A stretch of DNA of 64,000 nt, taken from positions 4,541,270-4,605,269 of the forward strand of contig CM034136.1 in NCBI GenBank assembly GCA_019914995.1, read 5' to 3'. Shown in pieces: positions 1 through 11,493 of the stretch (positions are counted from its first letter, which is position 1; each line of letters starts with the position of its first letter). The notes under the pieces are model-generated. The model ran no database searches and was not told the origin of the DNA. It saw nothing but the letters and a program-made list of their open reading frames with translations. This stretch comes from Acanthochlamys bracteata. Its lineage: Eukaryota; Streptophyta; Magnoliopsida; Pandanales; Velloziaceae. Position numbers and translations under genes: made by a program.

Positions 1-1836
1 AAGAAATCTGTGAAGCTTGTAAGACCTCCGGCAAAGGAAAATTCAGGAGTCCCTTTCGAATCTATGGCACAAGTGAATACTGCTACTTTTTCTTCATCCC
101 AAAGGGCTTCAAAGTTGCCACGGGAGCTTAACCTGAAACAAAGAGGGAAGGAACCTGATGGGAATCCTGTATTGAAGGTTTGCCGTTATGATAACTGCTC
201 TCTGAATTGCCGCAAGGACCATTCTCTTCCTCCCGTCAAATCTTTCTCGAAAGCAAAGAGGAATTTGCTTCAAACACAGAAGAGCATGAAAGTTAAAGGG
301 GTTTCACCTTTTAGAAAGCAAGGTAGAAATAAAGATGTGGAGGAGAACAACAATATTGGCCAGTGTTCTATCAGCAAGGCTTCTTGTGGCATTGAGACAG
401 CACCTTTATTTGTGGAATATAATGATTTCTATGTTGAGATCAATGCTAAACCACATCCTAGTCCTGAAATCACTCAAGCTGATGATGAAGATTACAAGAG
501 CGAAATGGTATTATTTTCTGCTGAAGATGCAAATGAGGCAGGTGTGATTGATGATGGAGATGTAAGGTCTGACATGAATCAGATAGTTGAGTGCCATTTA
601 GGAAATGGAACCGATGACGTTGATGCTCAGAATAGTGAGATTTCAGAGGAAGAGTTGGATGCCATGGCGAACTTTGTGGAATACATAGAATGTGAGCAGG
701 AATTTAAAGAATACCAGGAAGAGGATAAGCCTGGCCTAGAAGTTGTAGATATTGTAGAGTCTAGCCTTGAATGTACCAAAAGCAATAAAGAAGATCAAGA
801 TGAGGGTGAGTCGGATGTGTCAATACCCAAAGTCGCTGATCCTGATTGCAATGTGTTCTACCAATACTCTGATAAGAGGAGTAGTTGCTCTGGGCTATTT
901 GATGATGAGCTTGGTGGAACTGAGGCTCATTCGAAGATGGAGCAAGTAAAGTTCACGCATGCAATACTTGAAAAATCTTCTGAATTGCCTCACGTAGCAT
1001 CTGGATTCAGTAAGAGAGATAAAACAGTTGTTTCAGATGCTTCTATAGATGGGAATCAACTTGATGTGGCAGTTGCCACTCCTGCAGTTGCCAAAACAAA
1101 TTTATGCTTCAGTGATCACAGCCTTACATTGATGAATGAAGAACTTGGCCTTCTTAGTAGAAATATCCTTAACTCTTTTCCAATACCTTTGTTATCTGAA
1201 GAGGTGCCAGTGGCACATATTGCAGGTGCCGGTGATGAAGATACGGAAGCAGCCCAGAAACAAGAAATCCGTCAAGATGAGGATTGCAATCATGGAACGT
1301 CTTCAGAATCTGTGGAAGAGATTGATGAAGACAACTTCGAACATGGGCTTCATGTTGATGAGTCTGAAGATGATTATGGAATCAATGACCTTGAAGACTT
1401 CACTTTGGAAAGCAGTGAACCTGATTGTACTCGAATACACAGAGACAAAGAGATCGCAGAAGCCAATGCAATGACTACATCTGCAAGACTACATGAACTA
1501 GACTCAAGTGAAGCCAAGAGCAACGGCAGAGCAAGAAGGAAAATGACTAGGATCAGAAGTGCTGAGGAAACTGATGAAATCAGAAAGTTCAATCCACTGC
1601 CACCGCGACTTCTTCTTGTGCAATCTGATCCACAAGCAGAGAAAGTTGATCTTAGGCATCAGATGATGGATGAGAGGAAGATTGCAAAAGATTGGATGAT
1701 TGATTATGCACTCCAACAGACAGTCACAAGATTGACTCCAGCTCGAAAGAGAAAAGTAGAATTGCTCGTGGAAGCTTTTGAAACGGTTGTCCCATTAACC
1801 ATGCAAGACCTCTTCAAGCTTGCTTCTAAAAGTTAG
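1..1836 (+). CDS. Calmodulin-binding domain protein, 3' part
   Basis: The frame is open from base 1 to a TAG at 1834-1836, so the gene begins upstream of the window; the codon at 10 is GTG and not a real start. About 611 residues are visible. Most of it is long, acidic and low in complexity (runs of D and E between about residues 150 and 480), which suggests disorder. The last ~100 residues are compact and basic: FNPLPPRLLL, then DLRHQMMDERKIAKDWMIDY, then LTPARKRKVELLVEAFETVV. This order matches the C-terminal plant calmodulin-binding domain (PF07839 type), whose final amphipathic basic helix binds Ca2+/calmodulin. The family includes pathogen-induced calmodulin-binding proteins and is often nuclear. 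The visible part has no intron. Family assignment is by motif recall; the exact orthologue is not known. Confidence 0.8.
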   Translation, partial: KKSVKLVRPPAKENSGVPFESMAQVNTATFSSSQRASKLPRELNLKQRGKEPDGNPVLKVCRYDNCSLNCRKDHSLPPVKSFSKAKRNLLQTQKSMKVKGVSPFRKQGRNKDVEENNNIGQCSISKASCGIETAPLFVEYNDFYVEINAKPHPSPEITQADDEDYKSEMVLFSAEDANEAGVIDDGDVRSDMNQIVECHLGNGTDDVDAQNSEISEEELDAMANFVEYIECEQEFKEYQEEDKPGLEVVDIVESSLECTKSNKEDQDEGESDVSIPKVADPDCNVFYQYSDKRSSCSGLFDDELGGTEAHSKMEQVKFTHAILEKSSELPHVASGFSKRDKTVVSDASIDGNQLDVAVATPAVAKTNLCFSDHSLTLMNEELGLLSRNILNSFPIPLLSEEVPVAHIAGAGDEDTEAAQKQEIRQDEDCNHGTSSESVEEIDEDNFEHGLHVDESEDDYGINDLEDFTLESSEPDCTRIHRDKEIAEANAMTTSARLHELDSSEAKSNGRARRKMTRIRSAEETDEIRKFNPLPPRLLLVQSDPQAEKVDLRHQMMDERKIAKDWMIDYALQQTVTRLTPARKRKVELLVEAFETVVPLTMQDLFKLASKS

Positions 1837-2430
1837 AAAGGTAACGGTAACGAAAAAAGTACCAAAACCTATGCAGAGTATAGAAACTACATAGACGTGT
1901 ACGGGATAGAGAGATGTTTGTGACTGTTTGAAAATTAGTTCAATTATAATGTTTCTAAAGTTATACACGGATGAGTGCGTACTTGATGGACACGAGGTTA
2001 TAAAGAGCATTGTTTTCAAGTTTAGAGAGGTTTGAAGAATGTTGCATGTGTCAAGTAGATCCCAAGTTATTCATATGTACTTTATGCTACAGCACTCGTG
2101 TACGACTAGACTTGAAAGAATGACATATTTGAGTGGAGTGATAAGAATACTTAATCTCTTTGTATGTATGTATAGAATTAAATTAGAAAGATTTAATTTT
2201 AATTTGGGTTTAGAAATATTTGATTTAATTTGATTTTAGAAAGATTTAATTTGGTTTTATTTTAAAAATATTTGATTTTAAAAAGATTTGGTTTTAGAAA
2301 GTTTTTAGAATATATATATGTACTATATATCAATAAAGAAAATCAATTCGTTAAATGTAATTTTTTATATAATATTAGATCCATCATTGCTGTAACGAAT
2401 TTTATTTTTTTTTGTTGTTTCATTTCTTCT
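1837..2430. other. 3' flank with short degenerate repeats
   Basis: Downstream flank of the calmodulin-binding gene. From about 2170 to 2310 it contains an imperfect tandem array of a ~22-base unit resembling GATTTTAGAAAGATTTAATT, repeated four to five times with drift. No gene seen. Confidence 0.4.
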
Positions 2431-2449
2431 TAGCTCAGCAGTTTTAAAT

Positions 2450-3130
2450 ATTCTCAATGGCTTTTATTTCTACATCATTTACTAACTCTTTTATCATCAC
2501 ACAAGACTGCAATCAATAATTGTTTATCATCAACGTTGCCGCCCAAGCTTCACTAAAATCAGTGACACAAATTATCTCTTCTGTAAATTTCAATTCAACA
2601 CTTTTCTTATTGGGTATGATCTCATTGATTTTATTTATGTATCTAAACCGTGTCCATAATTATATTATCAATACTAACAGTTCAATAATTACAAATCTAA
2701 CCTATACTTAATGTAAACGTCAAGATCAATTGATTTTGAATAAATTCATTGAATCTATCTCTCCAAATATAATTCTATTTATTGAAGATGTCACCACCTC
2801 TAGTGAAGTTTGGCATACTCTTACCACACCTATGTCAAGTAAACACGCGGTCGCCATTTGCAAATTAGAAGTTATCTTAAAACCCTCAAGAAGGTTCTTA
2901 AAGTATTACTAAATACTTATAGAGAATTAAAGATTATGTCGATTAACTTGCACTACTCGTTACCCGTATGTATGTGAAAGATTTACTTAAAAAAATTTTA
3001 GATGGTGTTGGCGATAAATTTTATTATCTGTCATTGATCTCCAAGTTTTTTAAATCGCAATCTCCTTTGAGGAACAATATGAAAAGTTTTTGGTCATCAC
3101 TCTTGAATCCGCACACTGTAACATAATGTC
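2450..3130 (+). pseudogene. Ty1/copia gag relic
   Basis: Broken reading frames resemble the N-terminal gag region of plant copia polyproteins. The clearest piece is near 2722-2860: RQDQLILNKFIESISPNII, then SSEVWHTLTTPMSSKHAVAI, the usual copia order of a WxxxDQLIxxWxxxSIS-like block followed by a (S/A)xExWxxLxxxxxxxSxAR-like block. Stops interrupt the frame on both sides, and no protease, integrase or reverse transcriptase follows. This is an old fragment, not a functional element. Flanking LTRs were not recognised. Confidence 0.5.
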
Positions 3131-5585
3131 CAAGGCTCAATGAGTATCCAACACACAAGACTTGAAGGCCCGGTCTAAGTAATATAGCTTAATTGTAGAG
3201 TGGCAAAATAACGGAACTCATAAATCTTGCACACTTTTGTCATCATAAACATCAAAGTGTCGGATCAAGCGATCCGACGATGTCGTCATCATAAATCACG
3301 TAAGGGATGACAAAAACGTCAAATTCTTTCAAAATTTCTCTCCTGGCTTGATTTCTTTTCATGAACTTCTCCGCAAAATTTCTCTCCCACGTCAGGAACG
3401 GAGTCCACATATTAGATTTCTAATTTTCGATCATGATCGGATATCGTTCGCAATCAAAATTTCAAATTTCTTTCCTCCATTGATCCATTTTTAGAAATTT
3501 CTCTCCTCTACGACTGATTTCTACTTTCAATTGCAAAAATATCTACCATTCTGCGATTGATTCTAATTTCGGCGGCAAAATTTCTCGAGTCTCGCGACAG
3601 AGGTCGTGATGCTAGGTATCTTTATTTCTAACTTTAGAATCATGATGGACCTTCTAGTCCAAGGATTAGGGGTAAGCAATCCGTGACTTTTATACCAATG
3701 TGCGTTTTAACCTTCATGTGAAAGAATAGGGATAGGAGACGCGCATCAATTACATTTCGTGGCTAGCTATATGATAAATTGATGTCCTTATGCCTTTAAG
3801 ATTGTCGTATACTTTAGGCTGACTTTGGCATTTGAATGACACATCAGTTTTGAGAATCAGTTGAAAGCAATCTTGTGATTGGTACGTTCTTTGGCCGATA
3901 TACCAAAAAGTCAATATAACTTTTCCTTTCACATGAAGAGAGACCAAATGAGGATTTTGATGAAGTTGATATTCACAGAAAAGTAGATGATAACAATGGG
4001 AAGCAATCAGAGGGGATGCAATGGAAGTAGATGATGATCATCAAGCAAATGATGATTCGCAGAAAAGTAACATTTGCAGTTAAGGTAAATTTCGAATTTA
4101 ATCAAACTAAGCGGAAATTTAACCACAACGGACAAGCAATGACAGACGTACTCCAACCATATGTAATTTATCCCTACTTTTTCTATTATTTCTGCCACTA
4201 ATTGGTCAGCGAAAGAAGAAGATAGTATTGTAAAATACATGTTGGTGTTTGAATCTCTAACAGTGTCGATTTGCTTATGAATGAGTCATTAGAATAGGTA
4301 CTCGAAGCCTGACAATTAATTTAGAAACTTTTCTTACTACTAAGTTGTCCCTGGTTCCAAATAATTTATGTTCACTTGATCAAGTGAGTTCATCTTGAAT
4401 ATAGGAATTCACCAACACATGATTTTATAATGCAAATATTGAAAACTAGATTAAAAGAAGAATCAAGTTGTGAAGAGAATGCAACTAAGAAAGGTCACAA
4501 TCCAGAACAACATACATGTTTCCGATGATAATGTTAAATTAGATTAGGGACAATAAGGATAATGTGGCAACTATATAACTGATGAGAAGGAAATATCTGA
4601 ATGTAAACTATAGGGTTTGTATTTGCAGATTCTTTGAAAACTTTTTGGTCACTCGATAAGTTTTCTACGGAAAATTCTAAGCTCTTCCTCCCACATAACT
4701 TAGAATTTAAACTTACCAGCGGTTGCCCCACTATGACCTGTCAACTGCCTACATTGCATTCTGGGCTTGATATAGAAGGATTTTGTTCACTTTTTGGAAA
4801 AAGTTCAAATAGCATCACATGAAATCATATTTGATATTATCTGATCAAATTCTTACTTTATTGCATCATTCATTGGATTCAAGTTTATGGAGTCAATGCC
4901 TCTATTATCCTAGAGGTTTAGTTATAATTTTTTATAAAGTTAACCATTGCTAATTCAAGTGCTAAAGCTGATTAATACTGTATGATGATATTATCTAGAA
5001 TGTTGTTTTAATTCTCTGATCCCCAAGTTCTCAGGTGATCCGGATTTCAGAGAGAAATGGCTAAATCCATGTTTTTAAACAAATTATAGAGTATTCATCA
5101 ACACAGTTTCAAAGAATTCAGGTCAGTACTTAAATCCATATTATATGTTTTCTTGTAAAAGAAGAAACTGAACACCGTTCTTGTGGACTAAATCTTAGAG
5201 CACTTAATTTATTTTACATATAATGTTAACAGTTTTTTATTTTAACTCTAAAGTTGCTCGCTTAGGTATGGTCTGCCATTTTGTGCATATGGAGATATAC
5301 CTTAATATATTGTTGTAGGTAATTGAACAATTTTGCAACTAGATATAATTTTGAAAGTTTTTTTGTATTGTAGTAGCAGAACATGATGGTTGCTTCCTTC
5401 TTCAATCCTCATAGCTTCCTTACAGCAATACTTTGAACAAATTAGTTGTATTATAGTAGAAAAAACACTAGATTTTTACTGGGTTACGTGATCTATACAG
5501 CACTACAAAACCCATAAACTTCTTTGACGTATCTGGATTTTTGAATTTGAACACACTCAATTTCAATGATCTGTATTCCATGGTT
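3131..5585. other. Gene-free stretch
   Basis: I see no supportable gene here. Short open frames on both strands (for example 4007-4240 and 4534-4731) lack domain features and splice partners. A small perfect hairpin lies at 3259-3278. Several sentences of moderate-GC sequence around 3240-3700 look like decayed repeat, but the family was not identified. Confidence 0.5.
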
Positions 5586-6330
5586 GTTAAAATTCCGGTT
5601 TAAATTTTAAAATCTTACGATTTTACATCAACAAAAAGATCCTACTTGATACAAGATTCCGATTTTATTTCAAATCTGTAAGATTTCGATCTTAATCCTA
5701 AAATCATTAAGATTCCGATTTTATTTACGATCTTACGATTTAAGCTTATAAAAACTTTTCATAAATTAGAAAAGCTCTCGAAAATTTTGAGTGAAGCTGA
5801 AATAGCTAAAGAAGATCAATCGTTCGTTTGTAGCGGGTGCGATTGTGTGTAGTTTATTTCGTGAGGGGTTTATTATGAAAACAAAATATTTTCTGTATGG
5901 TGGTGTTTTGAATTATATTTTTTCTCTTTATTTTGAAGTGATAAAGACGGATTGTTTGATTACATAAAGAATTAGATTTTCTAAATATGGTATAAGTGTA
6001 CATCTACAAATAATGATATAATATATAAAGATATCGTGATAATAAGCAAAATAAATATAAAAAATTATTAATAATATAGTTTATCTAAATTACAAATATG
6101 AACATTATTAATTTATTATATTAAGATGAAATATTAAAAAAAATTATGTATTTAATTTTTAGTAATTTTAATAAGTACTATCTAAAATTTTTAAAGTATT
6201 AAATAAATTTATAAAAAAATTATCGATAAGTAAGATCTTACGATCTTATTTAAACTCTCAATTTTATGATCCTACATAAACGAAATAATCTTACATAAAA
6301 TTCTGATCCTGACAATCTTGCTGTATTCCT
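5586..6330. repeat. MITE-like inverted-repeat element
   Basis: The left part (5590-5750) is built from variants of AAAATCTTACGATTTTA and AAGATTCCGATTTTATTT. The right part (6225-6325) carries the same words inverted: GTAAGATCTTACGATCTTA and ATAATCTTACATAAAATTCTGATCC. The AT-rich centre has no coding potential. The layout suggests a non-autonomous DNA transposon with long degenerate terminal inverted repeats. Exact ends and target duplication were not resolved. Confidence 0.45.
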
Positions 6331-6423
6331 TGCAATATCGTGATGTATGTATATACTGTATCATTTGAACTATCAGCTAGAAACCAGGAACTGTTCTTTT
6401 ACTATTATTATTATTAGTAATAG

Positions 6424-7098
6424 GTGGATATGGAGCTGGTGCTTCTTGAGGATTTAAGGGAGACGGACATGTCCTGTGGACGCAACTTCTTTCGGTTCTT
6501 GGTCAATTTAATTCTTTTTCATGAAAATTCATTTCATAAGTGTCCAATAACCACCAGGATATTACGAAGTTTTTTTTTGTTTTATGTGAAGTTAGTTTGT
6601 TTTGTCCGATAAATGCTCTAACAGTTTTTCCTGAAATTAATTTTGGTGTATGTCTCTTAAAGTCTAAGTGTGTCGTTTTAATATAATATTTTGGACATTT
6701 CTTTTAATGTTGCTTTATGATGCTAATGTTGTTGGTGGAAGTGAAATATGTCTGTTTAGATGTCGATTATTTATGTGCGCTAATACTCATTCTTCTACAT
6801 GTAGAAATTACATTTGCAGGTTTTAGTTAGTACTAACTGTGGAATTTCCTTTTTTTTAGGTATCTTTTGTTCACTGGTTGCAATAGTTGCATGGTTCATC
6901 ATTGTGTACAACTCTGGAGAGGATCGCCACCCGATTTTCTACTCCAGCGTGGCGACATGCCTCCTCGCAGTTGCTGTTTATTTTGGTTTGCGGGTTACTG
7001 CTTTGGGCATAGCCAGTAGGGAGAGCAAAAATTTTAATAGTATGGTACCTAAAACTTTTATTTCTAAGTGGAACTCTATTTTTATTTTAAAATTCTGA
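6424..7098 (+). pseudogene. Isolated membrane-protein exon(s), unidentified
   Basis: A plausible acceptor (a T-run ending in AG at about 6860) precedes an open stretch to about 7045 with higher GC than its surroundings. It encodes two hydrophobic segments, FCSLVAIVAWFIIVYNSG and SSVATCLLAVAVYFGLRVTA, joined by the polar loop EDRHPIFY. This looks like a two-helix hairpin of a membrane protein. An upstream open piece at 6424-6500 could be a preceding exon, but I could not join it to this one in a convincing frame. No other exons are visible in the AT-rich flanks. It is either a gene fragment or an exon of a gene with very long introns. Family not recognised. Confidence 0.35.
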
Positions 7099-7099
7099 G

Positions 7100-8640
7100 T
7101 CTCGTGTTTTGTTTTAATTATTATTCTAAATTTATATGTTAATTATTGATTACTTTTATTTTTTTGTCGAGTTCTAATTTTATTAAATTTTATTTCAAAT
7201 GTTATATTGTGTGTTTTAATAATTACTACTCTGATTTTAATTTAATTAAAATTTAACTTTCACTAAATTTTAATTTTAAGAAATTTTATTTCTGCAAAAT
7301 TTAATTTTATTTAAAAACTGAAACATTAGTTTCGAAAGATCCTTTTTTATTTTCAGCAAGTGTATTTTAACAGTTTAGAGAACTTTAAAGTCTAGACATT
7401 ATAGGTAATTTAAAATATATAACAAGTAAATATATAGAATTTATATTATTTGAATATATTTTGAATTTTTATCTAAACCTTTAGTGTATTTTATGGTCAT
7501 GTTTGCGGCATTCATTTTTCACTTATGAATAGGGGGTCGCAGCACGTCTAAATAATATAAAATTTTATATGTAAGTTATTTTATATACTAAGGCATCTCT
7601 AATTATTTAATTTAAAATTTGAAATATATTTGATCGAAGAAATTTTTGCTGCTCAATTAATAAAGTTTTTTAACTTTATATATATTATTATTATTTTGAG
7701 AGTTTGTATCTATTAATTAAGCCCAAGGCAGAATTTTGTTCTTCCATAATCCGTAAATAAGCATTTTTTTTCATTCGGACTTGCTTGGGTCCGTTTCAAA
7801 AAACTACTTTTTAATTTTTCTTTATTTTATATTTTTTAATATATATTTTATAAGTATATAAAAAATTTATTTAAAAATTTAGAAAGTGTAAAAAATTCTA
7901 CAAAATGAGACATTTTTATTGCGTATTTTTATTATTTTTTGAAAGTAAAAAAATAAAGCTTATTTTTTAAAAAGAATAAAAACACTTTTCATCTTAAAAA
8001 AATTTTATTTCATAAGCAATCCCAAAAGCACCCTAGTCGATAATAAGTTCACAAAACTGAGTTAGAAAAATAAAATTTTTAAATATCATTGATAGAATTG
8101 AATATTATTTATTTTATTTTTTATTAGAAATGAGTTTAGAAGTAAATTTTTTCATTTCAAAATATAAATTAGATTTTAAATTAAAAATAAGTTATAAAAA
8201 GTAAAATTTTTGGTAACAAAATAAACGCATAAACTCTTCAAAATCAACTTTTATCCAAATAAAATTTGAGTTCGAAGTACAAGTAAGCATGACCTCACTA
8301 TTATTTGGTTATATTTTAGAAATAAGTCTAAGAATAATTTTTTTAAATAGAAAAAGTTTGAAAAAATTGATACACGCTTTCAGAAACATTTGTAAAATAA
8401 AAATTTTAAATAAAAATATTTAAACAATTATAAAATAAATTTTGCTTGTTTTAGCTTAAAAATAAAATAACCTAAGCAAAATAAATTAATATTTAAGTTT
8501 TTAACAACTTTTTATTTTGTAATGAATTATATAAAATATTATAAAAAATATTTTAGTCAAACGTTACGGAATTCATACTATTATTACTTTTAGTCTAAAA
8601 ACCATTTTTTTCTGAACTATTATGTTATAGAAAAATAGGA
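7100..8640. repeat. AT-rich repeats, no gene
   Basis: More than 80% A+T over most of its length, with at least three blocks (about 7800-8050, 8060-8240 and 8290-8560) that share words such as TTTTTAATATATATTTTATAA and AAAATTTTATTTNATAAGTA with blocks elsewhere in the window. They are read as copies of a dispersed MITE-like family. No coding potential. Confidence 0.4.
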
Positions 8641-8766
8641 AAAAAAAGAAATGAAGAAAAAAATAAATATTCTTTTTACACAACTGTTAGACAAGATCTA
8701 CACTGCTACACAAACCCCTGCATCCATCTTCAAACACTTGAAAACCAAAAATCACGAAGCAATCAA

Positions 8767-10137
8767 TCAATCAAACCTTCTACATGTCCAAGATGATATA
8801 GAGCACAACGATCTATCCTGCCAACAGAGATGGAAACACCCGATGTCTTCCTTCACCTTGTACCCGTCGCTACGGTAGCTCTGCAGCAACCTTCTCGCCT
8901 GAAGCAACCCGTAGTAACTCATCGGGACGCGACCAAACCCGGCCGTCTCCAATCTCTGCGTCCAACGCTCTATCTTCTCGTGCCGTTCCCTTCTCTCGAT
9001 ACCTTCACAAGCTATAATGTTCTTGATCTCTTCGCCGAATAATGTTTGCTCGATTCTTGCTCGCTCTGGTAAAGCTCTCGGTAATGTTGATTCTAAGCAA
9101 TCAAATAATGCCGCATAGTAGTTCAATGCTTCCATGAATCTTTCTGCCAGTGAAGAAGCGTTGTGGTTTGCTTCTTGTTCAGTGATTACCATGATTTTGG
9201 GAGAAATTGCCCATAATGAATTCAGCAAGCTCTCTGATTTAGAAGAAGAAGCAGCAGAATCCGGGCTCCGACTATCGAGGAGTTCACCGAGCCGATGAGT
9301 ATGGTTGTTGAGATTGTTTGGGGAAGGAATCTTACGGTGTTCGTCATCGAGGGAGAGAATGTAATGCAGGTGGAAGACGGAGTTGATCGCTACAGCTTCC
9401 CCAGTTTTCACACGGAGAGCATCAACGTCGAGGTTTTCAGGACGGCAGACTACGGAGTTGAATTGGAATGGGATGTCAAGCTTCTCTGCTTCTTCGGAGA
9501 GACGAAGAGCGGTGGAATCAAGAAACTCCTTGCGTTCTCCAACGCCGGTGATGCGGAGATGCGGCGGGCTTTCTGGCCGGGCACGGATAGCTTGGAGCAA
9601 TGCAAGCCATTGAACAACGTCAGATCCGCCGATATCAATGATGTGAACCACTCGCTCACCTTCCATTGCTTCTAGTATAGCTTGGTTTGAAATCAAGTAA
9701 GAAAGTTTAAGAAACGGGCAGAGATCGAGGAAGAGTCGGCGAACGGCGGCGTTGTCGGCAAGATGGGGACGAGCAGGAGTGAGAGCTCGGTAGAGTCCAG
9801 GCCATGGACGGAGAGCACGGCGAGCGAGAGCTTCAGTGAAGCAAGAGGCAATCCTCTGCATGGTGTCTCCAGCAGGAGAAGAGAGAAGAGAAATGTGTTC
9901 AAGGCAAGCGTTGGCATGCTCAAGGTCGCCAGCGGTAACATGAGCGGCGCAGTTGAGTAGTAAGTGGATTAGATATAGCCCCCGCTCGTCTGACTTCAGT
10001 TCCCGTAGCCATGGCGGCGGAGCTGCGGTTGGGTAAGGAATGGTTCCGCCGTTATTCGCAGGCGCTAACGCCATGAAAGAGAAGCACTGGAGTGGTGAAG
10101 ATGTTGTTACTGAAGAAGATCCTTCATCTTGCACCAT
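8767..10137 (-). CDS. SCL3: SCARECROW-LIKE 3-type GRAS transcription regulator
   Basis: Intronless 456-residue protein, as is usual for GRAS genes. The N-terminus is short (about 45 residues, with a TTSSPLQCFSFMAL stretch similar to SCL3). The GRAS domain follows: leucine heptad I at ~51-80 (ERGLYLIHLLLNCAAHV), VHIID at 164-168 inside VVHIIDIGGSD, LRITGVG at ~194-200, LRVKTGEAVAINSVFHLH at ~241-258, and PKIMVITEQEANHN at ~313-326. A PFYRE/SAW region follows (FGEEIKNIIACEGIERRERH at 367-386; CWQDRSLCSISSW at 438-450). SCL3 proteins act in the nucleus, bind DELLA and IDD proteins and promote gibberellin responses, notably in the root endodermis. The core VHIID is intact. The gene is clearly GC-richer than its flanks, which produces several long antisense open frames that I ignored. 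Whether it is the SCL3 orthologue or a paralogue is not settled. Confidence 0.9.
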   Translation of the reverse strand: MVQDEGSSSVTTSSPLQCFSFMALAPANNGGTIPYPTAAPPPWLRELKSDERGLYLIHLLLNCAAHVTAGDLEHANACLEHISLLSSPAGDTMQRIASCFTEALARRALRPWPGLYRALTPARPHLADNAAVRRLFLDLCPFLKLSYLISNQAILEAMEGERVVHIIDIGGSDVVQWLALLQAIRARPESPPHLRITGVGERKEFLDSTALRLSEEAEKLDIPFQFNSVVCRPENLDVDALRVKTGEAVAINSVFHLHYILSLDDEHRKIPSPNNLNNHTHRLGELLDSRSPDSAASSSKSESLLNSLWAISPKIMVITEQEANHNASSLAERFMEALNYYAALFDCLESTLPRALPERARIEQTLFGEEIKNIIACEGIERRERHEKIERWTQRLETAGFGRVPMSYYGLLQARRLLQSYRSDGYKVKEDIGCFHLCWQDRSLCSISSWTCRRFD

Positions 10138-11490
10138 TCCTGCTACCGGTTTCTATTTGATTTCTCCCAGAAATCCAAGAGTTATTAGGAAACAGAAAGC
10201 AAAGAAGAAGAAATAGAAGCCTTTGTTTCGAGAAGTAAACTTGGAAAGTGTAGAAGGAGATGGTGAATATGGAAGAAGTTAAAGAGGCATTGTTGGCTTA
10301 GTCTTAGAAGCAAGAATTTAATTATGGCAAAGAAGAAGACAATTAGCTAGCAAAAAGGGGCTAGGTTTGGTGGTTAAAGTCAAGATTCAAATGGGAACTC
10401 ACCAATCTTCTTCTTCTGGAAATGTAATCACCTTACAAAGTTAATCTTCTTTTGATAATATGATGGGATTTGATAAGACTGGAAAAAGAACAAGAAAATA
10501 AAAGCTTTTAGCTACTACTATTCCAATCTGATTAAGTAGAAACAGCAGAGAAGGAGAGAACAAAAAACAAACCAGTTTAGCGCAAACCAAGTTTGCTGAC
10601 AACTTCCAATCAATATGAAGAGGAAGAAAGAGTTGAAAAAGAAAACAGTGGCTTTATTTTGTATATACAGAGGTAACTACTAGACAAAAGCCAAAGGCGT
10701 GAGTTTTGTCTTGACCAGCTTGGTTTTGTCTGCTGCGTAGCACAATAGAGCAGAGTGAAAGAACATGGAATTTGTGTGGAGTTGCGCTACGCGTTGTTTC
10801 TTCTCTCTTTCTACTTGTAATTTATTTTCTATCAGTGAAATTATGAAACTGGCCAAAGAAGAAAAGGGCAAGAACAGCGTTAGGTTCTGTCGAAGAACGT
10901 TGTCGGTACGCAGAAAAGAGAGTAAAAGGAATTAAAACCCCAAAAAGAAAAGGCCACCTATTTATTCCTTATCTTTCACAACAATCCAACAGCCTCCTAA
11001 CAAAACAACAACAAAACTTTCTTTCTTATTACTCTGTTTGTTTGTGTGTTGGGGGTGTGAGTGTGATGCTGTGTTGCTATTTGGAATTAAAATGAGTCCA
11101 AAAGCTTGAATTAGCCTTTGTAATGTTGTGCCTCATCCTCTTTACTTCAAATGTTCTTATCTTTTCTTGTTTCTATTTCAAAATGTTTTTTGAAGGCAGT
11201 AGGACAAAGCAGGTTCCGTGAGGTAAAGGACATCAACAGAGGTCACTGCAACTTTTGTCTCCACCTGCAAACCATAAAACCCACCACTTCCTCAAAAAAT
11301 ACCAGACCCATAACGATTTGTTTGATATTATTTATAATAAATTATTTTCTTTTTTATAAAATATTTTTTACAATATTTTACACTTCAAACTTTTGACAAT
11401 AAGAATAAATTATATATTATTAACTTAGTTTTTTTAAATTTTAACAAAATATAAACTTTTTAAACTAGCAATTCAAACCACCGCAAAAGT
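10138..11490 (-). promoter_or_regulatory. 5' leader and promoter region of the GRAS gene
   Basis: Upstream of the GRAS start on the minus strand. The first ~800 bases are purine/pyrimidine-skewed with many GAAGAAG tracts, typical of a plant 5' leader. A TATA-like AATAAATAGG on the minus strand at about 10957-10966 is a candidate core promoter, which would imply a leader of roughly 800 bases. No open frame of note on either strand. Confidence 0.3.
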
Positions 11491-11493
11491 AGT

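Noticed and set aside
9295-9960. Several plus-strand open frames of 65-126 codons
   Set aside because: They lie antisense to the GC-rich, intact GRAS gene and have no features of their own.
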